The notes under the pieces were generated by a model. It ran no database searches. It was not told the DNA's origin and saw only the letters and a list, made by a program, of their open reading frames with translations. Position numbers and translations under genes: made by a program. Shown here piece by piece: positions 31,799-40,558 of a stretch of DNA of 64,000 bases. The first letter of the stretch is position 1; the number at the start of each line of letters is the position of its first letter. The stretch is from positions 31,931-95,930 of IMG/VR virus record IMGVR_UViG_3300027861_000016. The stretch is one strand, 5' to 3'. The DNA comes from a virus.

Positions 31799-32134
31799 AT
31801 GAATGTGCAACAATTGATAGAACAACTTCAACAATATCCTAAGAATATGGAAGTAAAGGTTCATAATGGATTAGTTGATGATTGGCAACTGTTTAATCTT
31901 ACTAGATATAGATTAGAAAGATGGGATGAGAATTTTATCTATAAAATGGCTATGCGTCAATGTTTAGATAGAGATAAGAATACTGAACTTCCTTTTAGAA
32001 TTAAAAAACAAGTATGGGAATATTCAGAGTCTTGCAGTGAGAATAAGAATAAAAAGTATAAAAATATATTATTACTTACTCCTATACCAAGAGGTATAAC
32101 TTCATCAGATAGATTAGGAACAATAGATTATTAA
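31799..32134 (+). CDS. Small hypothetical protein (YPKNMEV type)
   Basis: 111 aa. VQQLIEQLQQYPKNMEVKV is the common opening of small phage proteins whose role is unknown; the remainder is basic and less structured. A related YPGDKDVVLKVNG pattern occurs in the gene at 17652. Confidence 0.6.
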   Translation: MNVQQLIEQLQQYPKNMEVKVHNGLVDDWQLFNLTRYRLERWDENFIYKMAMRQCLDRDKNTELPFRIKKQVWEYSESCSENKNKKYKNILLLTPIPRGITSSDRLGTIDY

Positions 32135-32144
32135 TTAGAACAAC

Positions 32145-32432
32145 ATGAAAGAATTCTTTAAAATTAAGTATTATTTAACATCTTGGGAATATATATTAAA
32201 AGATTCCAGTAGATTACATTACGATAGAATATTAACAAATAAGTCTTCAAGAGGAGATCATTTGTATAGTTTTATAGTTACTAAAAGAACATGGTTAGAT
32301 AGAATACCTTTCTTTAAAATAGAAGATAGAAGGTATCAAGAAGAAGTATGGTTAGCTAAAAGTAGTTATCCATTTGTATCTGGTCAAGAATTAATAGGAT
32401 TTACATTCAAAGAAGATATTAGAGTATATTAA
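32145..32432 (+). CDS. Hypothetical protein
   Basis: 95 aa, basic and beta-rich, containing HLYSFIVTKRTWLDRIPFF. It is the last gene before a strong terminator. No family is recognised. Confidence 0.55.
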   Translation: MKEFFKIKYYLTSWEYILKDSSRLHYDRILTNKSSRGDHLYSFIVTKRTWLDRIPFFKIEDRRYQEEVWLAKSSYPFVSGQELIGFTFKEDIRVY

Positions 32433-32463
32433 AAGATAAAATAGTTAGTTTAAATTAGGTTGT

Positions 32464-32501
32464 AATCCCAGAGAAGTAGTTAGCTCTGGGATTTTTACTT
32501 T
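32464..32501 (+). terminator. Intrinsic terminator before the replication genes
   Basis: AATCCCAGAG (32464-32473) pairs with CTCTGGGATT (32484-32493), followed by TTTACTTT. Confidence 0.85.
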
Positions 32502-32513
32502 AAAACAGATGAT

Positions 32514-32771
32514 ATGAAGAAACTAGATAAGAAAGAGATAGATTTTATAATAAATCTATTAAAGACAACAGGACTAGAACATGAAATAGAAGGAACAGTT
32601 GAAATTACCTTCACAGGCGTTCCAAGTGATAAAATACAAGGAGAAACTTGGATGATGAAAGGTAGTTATGCTCAAGGAACAGATAAATTAATAGCAACTG
32701 TAATAGACTTTGATCTATCTAGTTCAAAAATAGAAATACCAGATGAATTTTTAAACAGTTATGAGATATGA
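32514..32771 (+). CDS. Small hypothetical protein
   Basis: 85 aa. A short N-terminal helix (KEIDFIINLLKTTGLEH) is followed by beta strands (VEITFTGVPSD). It overlaps the next gene by 4 nt. First gene of the operon leading into the DNA polymerase. Confidence 0.6.
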   Translation: MKKLDKKEIDFIINLLKTTGLEHEIEGTVEITFTGVPSDKIQGETWMMKGSYAQGTDKLIATVIDFDLSSSKIEIPDEFLNSYEI

Positions 32772-32986
32772 GAAAAGAAGTAGAAGTAGATGGAAATAAT
32801 TTCATAGTTCAATATGATTTCCAACCAGAAGAAGTACCTGAAACAGGACCAGAAGCACAATATCCTGGATGTGGAGCAGGTATAACAATTGAAGGTATTA
32901 TTTATAAAAGTGTAGATGTTTCGGAGATAATAGATGAGTATTTATATGATAGAATAGAAGACTTACTTTGGGAGGATCATAGATGA
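32768..32986 (+). CDS. Small acidic hypothetical protein
   Basis: 72 aa, beta-rich and acidic, ending IEDLLWEDHR. It overlaps both neighbours by 4 nt, placing it in the polymerase operon. Function unknown. Confidence 0.6.
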   Translation: MRKEVEVDGNNFIVQYDFQPEEVPETGPEAQYPGCGAGITIEGIIYKSVDVSEIIDEYLYDRIEDLLWEDHR

Positions 32987-34908
32987 GGAAGGAATTCATA
33001 GTATATGATATAGAAACATATATGCATTGTTTTATCCTTGTTGCTTATAACATCAATACTAACGTAATATATGTATTTGAAATATCTAAGAGAAAGAATG
33101 AACTAAATGTGATAAAGAACTTTATCAAGACTAATAGTAACAATTACTTTGTTGGTTATAATAATATTGAGTTTGATTATCCTATAGTACATTGGATGTT
33201 AAGTCATGAAACAATAGAATCACATGATATTTATTATAAAGCTCAAGATATAATTGAAGCTGAAGTTAAATGGCATATAGTAATACCAGAGTATAAGCAA
33301 AAATGTAAACAGATAGATCTATACAAGATTCATCACTTTGATAATGCAGCTAAAAGAACAAGTTTAAAAGCATTAGAGATTGCTATGAAGATGTCTAATG
33401 TTAAAGATTTACCTTATGATATAGGTCAACCTTTAACTAATGATCAAATTGAAGAACTAATTGCATATTGTAAACATGATGTAAAAGCTACAACAATGTT
33501 CTTCTTTAAATCTAAAAATGAAATACAACTAAGATTTGATCTATCTAAAGAATATGGTTTAAATCTAATAAACCATAATGATCCTAAGATGGGAGAAGGT
33601 ATATTTATGAAATACTTATCTAAGTCTACAGGAAAACCTAGGAAACACTTTGTTGAAAATAATACTCGTAGAAAGTATGTAGATTTAGATGAATGTATTT
33701 TAGATTATATCAAATTCGATACTAAACAATTTCAACTTCTAAATGATTGGTTGAAAAGGCAAAGAGTATATTATACTAAAGGCTTCTTTACAAGACTTAA
33801 ACATGAAAACGTTAAAGAATTGTTACCTTATATGAATAAGAAGCTTGAGAAAGGTTTAATAAAGAATCTAAATGTAATTCATAATGGATTTCAGTATGAT
33901 ATAGGAACCGGAGGCTTACACGGTTGTATAAAAGCAGGTGTGCATGTTGAAACAGAAGAAGAATGTATCATTGACTATGATGTCAGTAGCTACTATCCGA
34001 ATCTTGCTATAGTAAATAAATTTTATCCTGAACATTTGAATGAAACATTTTGTGACATATACAAAATGATTTATGAAATGAGAAAAGCAATACCTAAATC
34101 TGATAGTAGAAATGGTGGATTAAAATTAGCATTGAATGGTACTTTTGGTAAAGCTGGTGAAGAAAACTCTCCATTCTTTGATAATAAATTCTTATTATCT
34201 ATTACTTTAAACGGTCAATTACTTTTATTAAAGTATGTAGAAATGCTAACAAAAGTTGTTCCAGATGTATTAATATTACAAGTCAATACTGATGGTGTTA
34301 CTTTTAAATGTAATAGAAAATATATTGACATTGTTGATAAGATTAGTAAAGAATGGGAAACTCATACAAATTTAGAATTAGAACGTGCTTTCTATAAGAA
34401 AATGGTCATTAATAATGTAAATAACTATCAATCTGAATACACTAACGGTGATGTTAAACTTAAAGGATTATTTGAAGTAAATAAAGCTTGGCATAAAGAT
34501 CATTCTATGATAATTGTACCAATAGCTTTAAAGAAATACTTTATTGATGGTATATCTATTGAAGAAACTATTAGGAATCATGATAATATTTATGACTTCT
34601 GTTTAAGACAGAAATTTAATAAAGGTTTTCAAGGAGAACTACATTCTGTAAATGGTTCAGACATATTAATAGAACCTACTCAAAAGAATACTAGATATAT
34701 AATTTCTAAAACAGGTAAATACTTCTGGAAGAAGAAACTAGAAACTGGTAAACTTTCAACAATCAATGAAAGGATGAAAGTAATTGATTCTAACAATATT
34801 GATGAGACTACTTCAATATCAGATTATAATATTAATTATGATTGGTATATAAAAGAAGCTAGGAAGATACTTAATATTATAGAAGATAAACAACTAACCT
34901 TATTTTAA
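32983..34908 (+). CDS. Family B DNA polymerase
   Basis: 641 aa, a short PolB as found in several crAss-like groups. The 3'-5' exonuclease holds ExoI VYDIETY, ExoII GYNNIEFDYP and ExoIII YCKHDVKAT. The polymerase carries motif A DYDVSSYYPN, motif B KLALNGTFGKAG and motif C QVNTDGVTF, where the usual YxDTDS is read as VNTDGV with the first catalytic Asp kept. It replicates the phage genome with the ligase, helicases and primases downstream. No terminal-protein priming region is obvious. Confidence 0.93.
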   Translation: MRKEFIVYDIETYMHCFILVAYNINTNVIYVFEISKRKNELNVIKNFIKTNSNNYFVGYNNIEFDYPIVHWMLSHETIESHDIYYKAQDIIEAEVKWHIVIPEYKQKCKQIDLYKIHHFDNAAKRTSLKALEIAMKMSNVKDLPYDIGQPLTNDQIEELIAYCKHDVKATTMFFFKSKNEIQLRFDLSKEYGLNLINHNDPKMGEGIFMKYLSKSTGKPRKHFVENNTRRKYVDLDECILDYIKFDTKQFQLLNDWLKRQRVYYTKGFFTRLKHENVKELLPYMNKKLEKGLIKNLNVIHNGFQYDIGTGGLHGCIKAGVHVETEEECIIDYDVSSYYPNLAIVNKFYPEHLNETFCDIYKMIYEMRKAIPKSDSRNGGLKLALNGTFGKAGEENSPFFDNKFLLSITLNGQLLLLKYVEMLTKVVPDVLILQVNTDGVTFKCNRKYIDIVDKISKEWETHTNLELERAFYKKMVINNVNNYQSEYTNGDVKLKGLFEVNKAWHKDHSMIIVPIALKKYFIDGISIEETIRNHDNIYDFCLRQKFNKGFQGELHSVNGSDILIEPTQKNTRYIISKTGKYFWKKKLETGKLSTINERMKVIDSNNIDETTSISDYNINYDWYIKEARKILNIIEDKQLTLF

Positions 34909-34910
34909 TT

Positions 34911-35296
34911 ATGAAAGAAGAAGAAATATTAGAGAATAATAAGTTGATTGCTGGCTGGATGGATTGTAAATACAGAGCTGATCTAAGTGGTACTATGTAT
35001 AACCATGTATCAGAAACAGAATTGTTTTTACCTTCTAAAGGTATTGTTCGATTTGATACTATAGATGTAGGAAAAGGACCTATAATCAAATACCATAAAT
35101 CTTGGGATTGGTTGATGGAAGTTTGGGGTAAAATTATGAGTATTGATGATTATGCTAATGTGGATGACGATTCTTCTTGGTCAGAGTTTTATATATATAT
35201 ACTGAAGCTGCTCAAGATGGATTATGGGCTTGTAATATATTAGATACTTACAAAGGAATCGTACAATTTATTAAATGGTATAATAAAACCAAATAA
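34911..35296 (+). CDS. Hypothetical protein with probable 2-nt frameshift in a TA repeat
   Basis: The ATG frame runs 110 codons to 35243, ending in an unnatural FYIYILKLLKMDYGLVIY. The other reading phase after the TATATATATATA run (35190-35201) continues as FYIYTEAAQDGLWACNILD ... VQFIKWYNKTK to a TAA at 35296, which looks like true protein. One TA unit more or less joins the two. The N-terminal part (ENNKLIAGWMD) matches the start of a small phage protein type. It follows the polymerase by 2 nt. Confidence 0.6.
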
Positions 35297-35298
35297 CT

Positions 35299-35364
35299 AT
35301 GAACAACTGGATAGAATTTGATAATTGGATGGAATCTGAATTTGAAGATTTAGATCCTATTTAA
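35299..35364 (+). CDS. Possible 21-aa acidic peptide
   Basis: ATG at 35299 to TAA at 35364: MNNWIEFDNWMESEFEDLD. Tightly spaced after the previous gene. It may be a true small gene or chance. Confidence 0.3.
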   Translation: MNNWIEFDNWMESEFEDLDPI

Positions 35365-35403
35365 GTAGAGTAATTTAATAGTATTAATTTTAAAAAGACT
35401 AAA

Positions 35404-36435
35404 ATGTCACATATAAAAAAATATAAAGTAGGAGAAATAAAAGGTATTCTGGAAAAGATTTATAATAATTCAGAACTTAGACGGAATGTAGTACCTTTGT
35501 TTATGTCTGATTCTGGATTAGGTAAGACATATATTATTGAGGAATTTATGAAAGAAAAAGGTGTTTACAAACCTCCTTTCGTGTTATCTCAGAGAATGCC
35601 TTTCGAAGTTAGTGGGATGGCAATGGTCGATAAGGATATAGATAGAATGAAATATTATGACTTTGATTTCTTATTAGACTTAAAAGATGGAGATATTCTA
35701 TTTATAGATGAGACTTATAATGCAAATCCAAATACATTATCTGCATTTCTAACTTTTTTAGAAAGTAGGATAATGATTTCTGGGAAAGAATTACCTGATA
35801 TAATGATTGTAGCTGCGGCTAATCCACAAGGTATGCCCATACTTACACCACAAATCAAGAGAAGATTTCTACAGTATGATATTGAATTTGATAGCAACTC
35901 ATTTAATACGTTCATGTATAATAAGTATGAACTAATTAAACCTATATCAAATAAACTTTGTAGACTTATTAAGGATGAAGATTTTACCGGATATAATTTT
36001 AATACTCCTGCTGATTTAGATAAAGCTGTAGGAATGATCATCAATGATGTACCTACTCCTTATGAAACTGAGATAAAACCAATTCTCTCAACAATCATAG
36101 AGAATAAATTAGGAGGTAAAGTAGAAGATAAAGGTTTAACTGTAGAATCTAATGAAAAAATTACATGGTTAGATTTAATTAGATCTGATAAAGAGATAAG
36201 ATTAGAGGGGCCGGCGAAGGAAGAAGTAACATCTAATACTGATGAAATATTAATATTAAATAAAGATAAAGAAGAGATAGGATCAATTAAAGATATAGAG
36301 GCTTTGAAAATGATGTATCATTTTGATACTGATGATATTATAGATTTGGAAAAAGGCAAAGCAGTCTACTCCTCCTCCCGCCTCACCTCCTTCCAGGGTA
36401 AATGCTGCTTTTTTCAAAAAAAAATAAATAAATAA
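35404..36435 (+). CDS. MoxR-type AAA+ ATPase
   Basis: 343 aa. Walker A SDSGLGKTY (residues 37-45), Walker B DILFIDET with the following Asn-rich loop, sensor AAANPQGMP and arginine-finger region IKRRF are typical of MoxR ATPases, which remodel or activate partner proteins. The VWA-domain gene follows by 16 nt, the usual MoxR-VWA pair. The last ~25 residues (VYSSSRLTSFQGKCCFFQ) come from a GC-rich, C/T-rich patch (about 36361-36400) quite unlike the rest, so the C-terminus may have been altered. Confidence 0.85.
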   Translation: MSHIKKYKVGEIKGILEKIYNNSELRRNVVPLFMSDSGLGKTYIIEEFMKEKGVYKPPFVLSQRMPFEVSGMAMVDKDIDRMKYYDFDFLLDLKDGDILFIDETYNANPNTLSAFLTFLESRIMISGKELPDIMIVAAANPQGMPILTPQIKRRFLQYDIEFDSNSFNTFMYNKYELIKPISNKLCRLIKDEDFTGYNFNTPADLDKAVGMIINDVPTPYETEIKPILSTIIENKLGGKVEDKGLTVESNEKITWLDLIRSDKEIRLEGPAKEEVTSNTDEILILNKDKEEIGSIKDIEALKMMYHFDTDDIIDLEKGKAVYSSSRLTSFQGKCCFFQKKINK

Positions 36436-36451
36436 CACTAAATTATATGAA

Positions 36452-37462
36452 ATGGAACTATTAAAAAGTAAGAAGTTTAAGTTACCTACCTTATATTACA
36501 TAAGCGATAGAGAAAAAGTGAAAGACATACCTGTTGGTGTACCTTTCATCTTTGGAGAAGAAAGAAATAAAGAATATGTTATTCGATTATTAGAGTATGA
36601 GATTCTATATCAAAAAGCAGTGTCTTCTGGATTACCTTTTAATTTTAGAATGATCTTAGAAGATGAAGGTTATGATGATATGAAAGCATTCGGATATGAT
36701 CATCCTGTTTTCATGGATTATGGAACAGAAGGAGGTGATTATGATATAGATACAATTGAAGTAGAAGATATTACTATGGATATTGGTGAAGAATCAATGT
36801 TCAAAGAGTATGTAAAAGATTCCGCTGCTTATTTAGATGTAACCAAGTTAAAAGACTTAAACGTATTTCCTATTTGGTTAGATGCTATAGAAACTGCTGT
36901 TCATACTAATATTCATAACTTTGCTGTGTACAATAATAATATGTACAATAAGAAGTTAGGAGGAATGTATGGTAGTTTAGAATTAACATCTCCTGATAGA
37001 AATCTAATTATTATAGATATTTCTGGAAGTATTCCTAAAGGTGTATCCTCTACTTGTTTAGCTTTAGCTAAGAATTTAGCTGAGACATTCTATGCGGATC
37101 TTCTAATAACAGGTTCTATATCAACACTTTATCAGTATGAGAACTTACATGAATTAGATATTACAACTATCTATGAAGTAAATGGGATGAATAATGATCA
37201 GATCCATTTCAAAAAGCTTCTTACAGAAACTAAGAGACATTATAGAACAGCTATAGTATTTGGTGATAATGATCATCCTGGATGGAATTGGTCTGGTGCT
37301 AAAACCATTAGTGATAAAGAGGGTAAAAAGTTATGCCAATGGGAGATAGATAAACTTATATCATTTCATACTGGAGGAGTAAAACATTTAGCAGGATATA
37401 GTAGATGGTTTAGTCCAGAAGAAACTACCAGAATTGATAACTGGGTTAAATACCTTAATTAG
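36452..37462 (+). CDS. VWA-domain protein partner of the MoxR ATPase
   Basis: 336 aa. The MIDAS motif DISGS in NLIIIDISGSIPKG (about residues 188-201) is the metal-binding site of von Willebrand A domains. An acidic N-terminal half precedes it, and an IVFGDNDHP segment with further acidic residues follows. In bacteria and some phages MoxR-VWA pairs act as chaperones for metal loading or complex assembly. The phage target is unknown. Confidence 0.8.
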   Translation: MELLKSKKFKLPTLYYISDREKVKDIPVGVPFIFGEERNKEYVIRLLEYEILYQKAVSSGLPFNFRMILEDEGYDDMKAFGYDHPVFMDYGTEGGDYDIDTIEVEDITMDIGEESMFKEYVKDSAAYLDVTKLKDLNVFPIWLDAIETAVHTNIHNFAVYNNNMYNKKLGGMYGSLELTSPDRNLIIIDISGSIPKGVSSTCLALAKNLAETFYADLLITGSISTLYQYENLHELDITTIYEVNGMNNDQIHFKKLLTETKRHYRTAIVFGDNDHPGWNWSGAKTISDKEGKKLCQWEIDKLISFHTGGVKHLAGYSRWFSPEETTRIDNWVKYLN

Positions 37463-37513
37463 AATTAAAAAAGTAATAAATAAATTAGTAATCAAATTTT
37501 AAATATAAATATT

Positions 37514-38008
37514 ATGACAATTTTCGTAACAGCAACAGAATTAGAATTAGTAGCAGGTGGATATGTATCAATCAAAGGTGAGAAAATCAACCCAGTAAGT
37601 AATGAAGAGTTTGAAACAGCACAAAAACAAGCTGAGTATATAATTACTTTAGCTGAGAAAGCTAAAGGTAAAGATCTTGTAGGTAAGAAAGCAGATACTA
37701 AAGAAAGTATTATAGCTGAGGTTGATAAAGCTCTTGCTGATAAAGCAACAGTATTTGTATCGAAACCTAAAGAAGTTAAACAAGAATTAACTGAGAAGTT
37801 AAAAGCTGAAGCATTAGCATTTATTGATTTCAAAGGAAACTCTGGTAAAACAGAGAAAATTAATGCATTCTTACAACAATTCAATATCTTAAAGGAATTT
37901 GAAGAATTTGGGTTATTCTTTGAACCTAAAGTAACTAAATTGAATAAGATTTATACACTTGATGAAGTTATTGTAGCAGTAACAGAAGTAATTGATATTT
38001 TAGACTAA
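37514..38008 (+). CDS. Hypothetical abundant-type protein
   Basis: 164 aa, Lys/Glu/Ala-rich, helical with a beta start (TIFVTATELELVAGGYVS). A good terminator follows, so the gene forms the end of a unit and may be strongly expressed. Function unknown. Confidence 0.65.
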   Translation: MTIFVTATELELVAGGYVSIKGEKINPVSNEEFETAQKQAEYIITLAEKAKGKDLVGKKADTKESIIAEVDKALADKATVFVSKPKEVKQELTEKLKAEALAFIDFKGNSGKTEKINAFLQQFNILKEFEEFGLFFEPKVTKLNKIYTLDEVIVAVTEVIDILD

Positions 38009-38030
38009 TTAAACTAATTTTTAACAAACC

Positions 38031-38062
38031 AAAGCCGGGTATATCTATATCCGGCTTTTTAA
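38031..38062 (+). terminator. Intrinsic terminator
   Basis: AAAGCCGG pairs with CCGGCTTT around a TA-rich loop, followed by TTAATT. Confidence 0.85.
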
Positions 38063-38070
38063 TTTAATTA

Positions 38071-38469
38071 ATGATGGAAAATAACAACTTAGAAGTAGCC
38101 CTAACCAAAGAAATATGTTTTATCTGTGGCAATGAAGTAGATGGTCCTATAGTTATGAATAAAATTTTAACTAAAGAACATGCAGATCAAGCTAAAAAGT
38201 GCCATAATAAAGTTATAGGTTTTACAGAAGAACCTTGTAATGAATGTAAAAAGAACATGGAAAAAGCATTCATGATTATAGGGTTTGATGAGGATAAATC
38301 TGACTTAACTAATTTACCAGAAGGGTTTTATAGAACTGGTGCTATTATAGGAGTTAAGAAAGATATACCACTAGTTCAAGAATTTATCAAAGAACAACAA
38401 CCACAAGCAATAGAAAAAGGATATATATTTATGCCAGAATTAGTAATGGCTCAACTAAACTTAATTTAA
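38071..38469 (+). CDS. Small zinc-binding hypothetical protein
   Basis: 132 aa. CFICGNEVDG (residues 13-16) and CNECKKNM (about 55-58) give two CxxC pairs, and KKCHNKV adds a His. The C-terminal half (EGFYRTGAIIGVKKD) resembles a protein type frequent in phages of Gram-positive and Bacteroidetes hosts. Function unknown. Confidence 0.65.
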   Translation: MMENNNLEVALTKEICFICGNEVDGPIVMNKILTKEHADQAKKCHNKVIGFTEEPCNECKKNMEKAFMIIGFDEDKSDLTNLPEGFYRTGAIIGVKKDIPLVQEFIKEQQPQAIEKGYIFMPELVMAQLNLI

Positions 38470-38474
38470 TTAAT

Positions 38475-39230
38475 ATGAAAAAGCAAATAGAAGCAGTAAT
38501 AGAATATTTAAAAGAACAACCTATTAAAGGAGTAATAACTGGTAGTTGTCTACTAGGAGAATATTGGTCGGGGATGGACGTAGATTGCTTTGTATATGAT
38601 GAGAAGTCATTTAATAAAGTACTATTCGCAATGCATCATAATCCTATGTTTCAGATACTTGATCCTTTGGAATTATGGAAATTCAACCAATTCATTAATA
38701 AAAATGGTGATCCTTTTAGTAAGCATGGAGTACTTACAATCAAATTTACTTACAATACAACCATACCTGTAAACATAATACTTAAAAGATCTTGTTATAA
38801 TATATTTTCTGTATTATCTAGTTTTGATTTTAATCTAATATCAATTGGTTACGATATAGAAACTAAACAGACATTAGATCTATCTGAAGATTCTATAAAA
38901 ACTAAAGTCGTAGGTTTTAATAAATGGAATACTTCTTTCTATGATCCAACTTTATGGAAGATGAATAGAATGTTGAGACAACTTGATAGGGCTTTCAAGT
39001 ACTATAGAAGAGGCTTTGACACTGATAATGTAGTACTTAAGTACATTGAACTGATTGATAAGATTCAAGCAACAACAGATATATTTAATTCAGAGAATTA
39101 TAGTGCTAAACTTAAAATCAATAAGAATAACACTAAGATCATAAGAAAGATCTGTGAAGTATGGTTAGATACTCATGAAATAACTGATAAAGAAATTGAA
39201 TTACTAAAAGAAAAACTTAGAGAAATATAA
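38475..39230 (+). CDS. Nucleotidyltransferase-fold protein
   Basis: 251 aa. GVITGSCLLGEYWSGMDVDCFVYD holds the GS motif and the DxD carboxylates of the Pol beta-like nucleotidyltransferase fold. The expected third acidic residue falls in IPVNIILK, which has Asn, so activity is uncertain. The second half is helical. It could modify RNA or tRNA, but no substrate clue is visible. Confidence 0.6.
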   Translation: MKKQIEAVIEYLKEQPIKGVITGSCLLGEYWSGMDVDCFVYDEKSFNKVLFAMHHNPMFQILDPLELWKFNQFINKNGDPFSKHGVLTIKFTYNTTIPVNIILKRSCYNIFSVLSSFDFNLISIGYDIETKQTLDLSEDSIKTKVVGFNKWNTSFYDPTLWKMNRMLRQLDRAFKYYRRGFDTDNVVLKYIELIDKIQATTDIFNSENYSAKLKINKNNTKIIRKICEVWLDTHEITDKEIELLKEKLREI

Positions 39231-39232
39231 TC

Positions 39233-39436
39233 ATGGGAGAAGAAAAAGTATTTACAATTAAAGACTTATTGAATAGTCTTCAAAATCCAGATAAAGTTAC
39301 ATTACCTAATACTTCTGAAACATGGAACAGAATAGGTAAAAAAGATTCATTCGATGAATTAGGGTTAGAACCTTCTGAATTAGAGACATTTTTAAAGGAA
39401 TGGACAGCCGATAACGATTACGATTCCCTGACCTAA
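39233..39436 (+). CDS. Small acidic protein
   Basis: 67 aa, acidic, starts 2 nt after the nucleotidyltransferase-like gene and is probably its translational partner. Ends WTADNDYDSLT. Function unknown. Confidence 0.6.
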   Translation: MGEEKVFTIKDLLNSLQNPDKVTLPNTSETWNRIGKKDSFDELGLEPSELETFLKEWTADNDYDSLT

Positions 39437-39449
39437 TATTAAAATATTT

Positions 39450-39462
39450 TTGTATATTTGCA
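39450..39462 (+). promoter_or_regulatory. -7 element upstream of the GIY-YIG gene
   Basis: TATATTTG lies about 25-30 nt upstream of the GIY-YIG ATG and matches TAnnTTTG. No TTTG lies at the standard -33 distance. It suggests a separate promoter for the inserted nuclease gene. Confidence 0.4.
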
Positions 39463-39483
39463 TTTATTATAAAATATAAATAT

Positions 39484-39798
39484 ATGAATTGTAAATTAGG
39501 TGTAGTTTATATGATTATTAGTCCTACTAATAGAATATATATTGGCTCGACTATAAATTTAAAAAAGAGAATAAGTACTTATAAAAATAACAATAACAAT
39601 GGACAAATAAAAATTTATAACTCTATTAGAAAACATGGCTGGGTTAATCATAAATTAAAAATTATTTGGAGTGGCAATCCGCACAAGAAGCGGAGAAGGA
39701 GGAAGGATTTAACGGGAGTCATATTAGAAGTTGTTGTAGAGGTAAACGGAAAACGCATAAAAAGTTTAAATGGAGAAATAAATAAAGTGACTAACTAA
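39484..39798 (+). CDS. GIY-YIG homing-type nuclease, C-terminally degenerate
   Basis: 104 aa. GVVYMIISPTNRIYIGST gives the GIY-YIG strands, followed by the helix with NLKKRISTY and the IYNSIRKHGW segment. After KLKII the normal conserved glutamate region is missing; the sequence turns basic (NPHKKRRRRKDL) in a GC-rich stretch. So it is probably a decayed mobile homing endonuclease. It has its own promoter-like box upstream. Confidence 0.75.
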   Translation: MNCKLGVVYMIISPTNRIYIGSTINLKKRISTYKNNNNNGQIKIYNSIRKHGWVNHKLKIIWSGNPHKKRRRRKDLTGVILEVVVEVNGKRIKSLNGEINKVTN

Positions 39799-39809
39799 AA
39801 AGATAAAAG

Positions 39810-40106
39810 ATGAATAAGATACAGAAATTTATAGAAGATAATTGTTTAGATTTAGAAGGAATAAATGATACAGCTACTAGTATAGACAGTGGTGTTAATG
39901 GGACACTTATAATAATAGCAGGATTTGCCTGTCATTTAGGTCTAGAAACTTATACAGAAGTATCGGAGCAAGTAGAAGAAGATGGTCTATATGATTTAAC
40001 AAGTGTAATATCTACTGAATTAGAAAGGGTATTTGATTATGCTGAAAATAATGGTTATGATATATGGTGGCAAACTACAGAAGCTCATGATCAGTATATC
40101 TTTTAG
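39810..40106 (+). CDS. Small acidic hypothetical protein
   Basis: 98 aa, acidic, alpha/beta; IIIAGFACHLGLETY is the only distinctive part. It sits 3 nt upstream of the Prim-Pol gene. Function unknown. Confidence 0.6.
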   Translation: MNKIQKFIEDNCLDLEGINDTATSIDSGVNGTLIIIAGFACHLGLETYTEVSEQVEEDGLYDLTSVISTELERVFDYAENNGYDIWWQTTEAHDQYIF

Positions 40107-40108
40107 AT

Positions 40109-40558
40109 ATGAAGAGCTTCTTAGTACGTAACAAAGTACCGATAATTAAATGGACACATTTACCTGATAATATCTATTATGAAGGAGAAATTCCAGAAGG
40201 ATTTGATCTTGCAGTATGTCCTTCAGAAGGATATATAGTAGTAGATATAGATAGACATGGAGATAAGAATGGATTTGATCATGTCCCAGAAGAATTAGAA
40301 TGGGAATTATATTCAACTCTTAGTTATCCTACTAAAAATAAAGGATTACATTGCTGGTTCAAATATACTGGTAATGTAAATCTAGCTAATAAACCAAGTG
40401 GTATCGGAATTGATTTGAGAACGTCACGTGGATACGTGGTGTTTTATCCAAGAGATGATTTTAGAAAACACATACATGAAATAAAAGAAAGTTCAGAAGA
40501 AATGAATGAATGGTTAGAAATGCTATTCTATGGTAAATCACTAAATAGAAAGAAATGA
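40109..40558 (+). CDS. Small Prim-Pol (archaeo-eukaryotic primase-type) domain protein
   Basis: 149 aa, just the catalytic domain. The DxD metal ligands are in YIVVDIDRHGD, the conserved His in NKGLHCWF, and the third Asp with Arg in GIDLRTSRG. Prim-Pol proteins synthesise primers and can extend them. It overlaps the ligase gene by 4 nt. The phage also encodes a Toprim primase at 47716. Confidence 0.85.
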   Translation: MKSFLVRNKVPIIKWTHLPDNIYYEGEIPEGFDLAVCPSEGYIVVDIDRHGDKNGFDHVPEELEWELYSTLSYPTKNKGLHCWFKYTGNVNLANKPSGIGIDLRTSRGYVVFYPRDDFRKHIHEIKESSEEMNEWLEMLFYGKSLNRKK

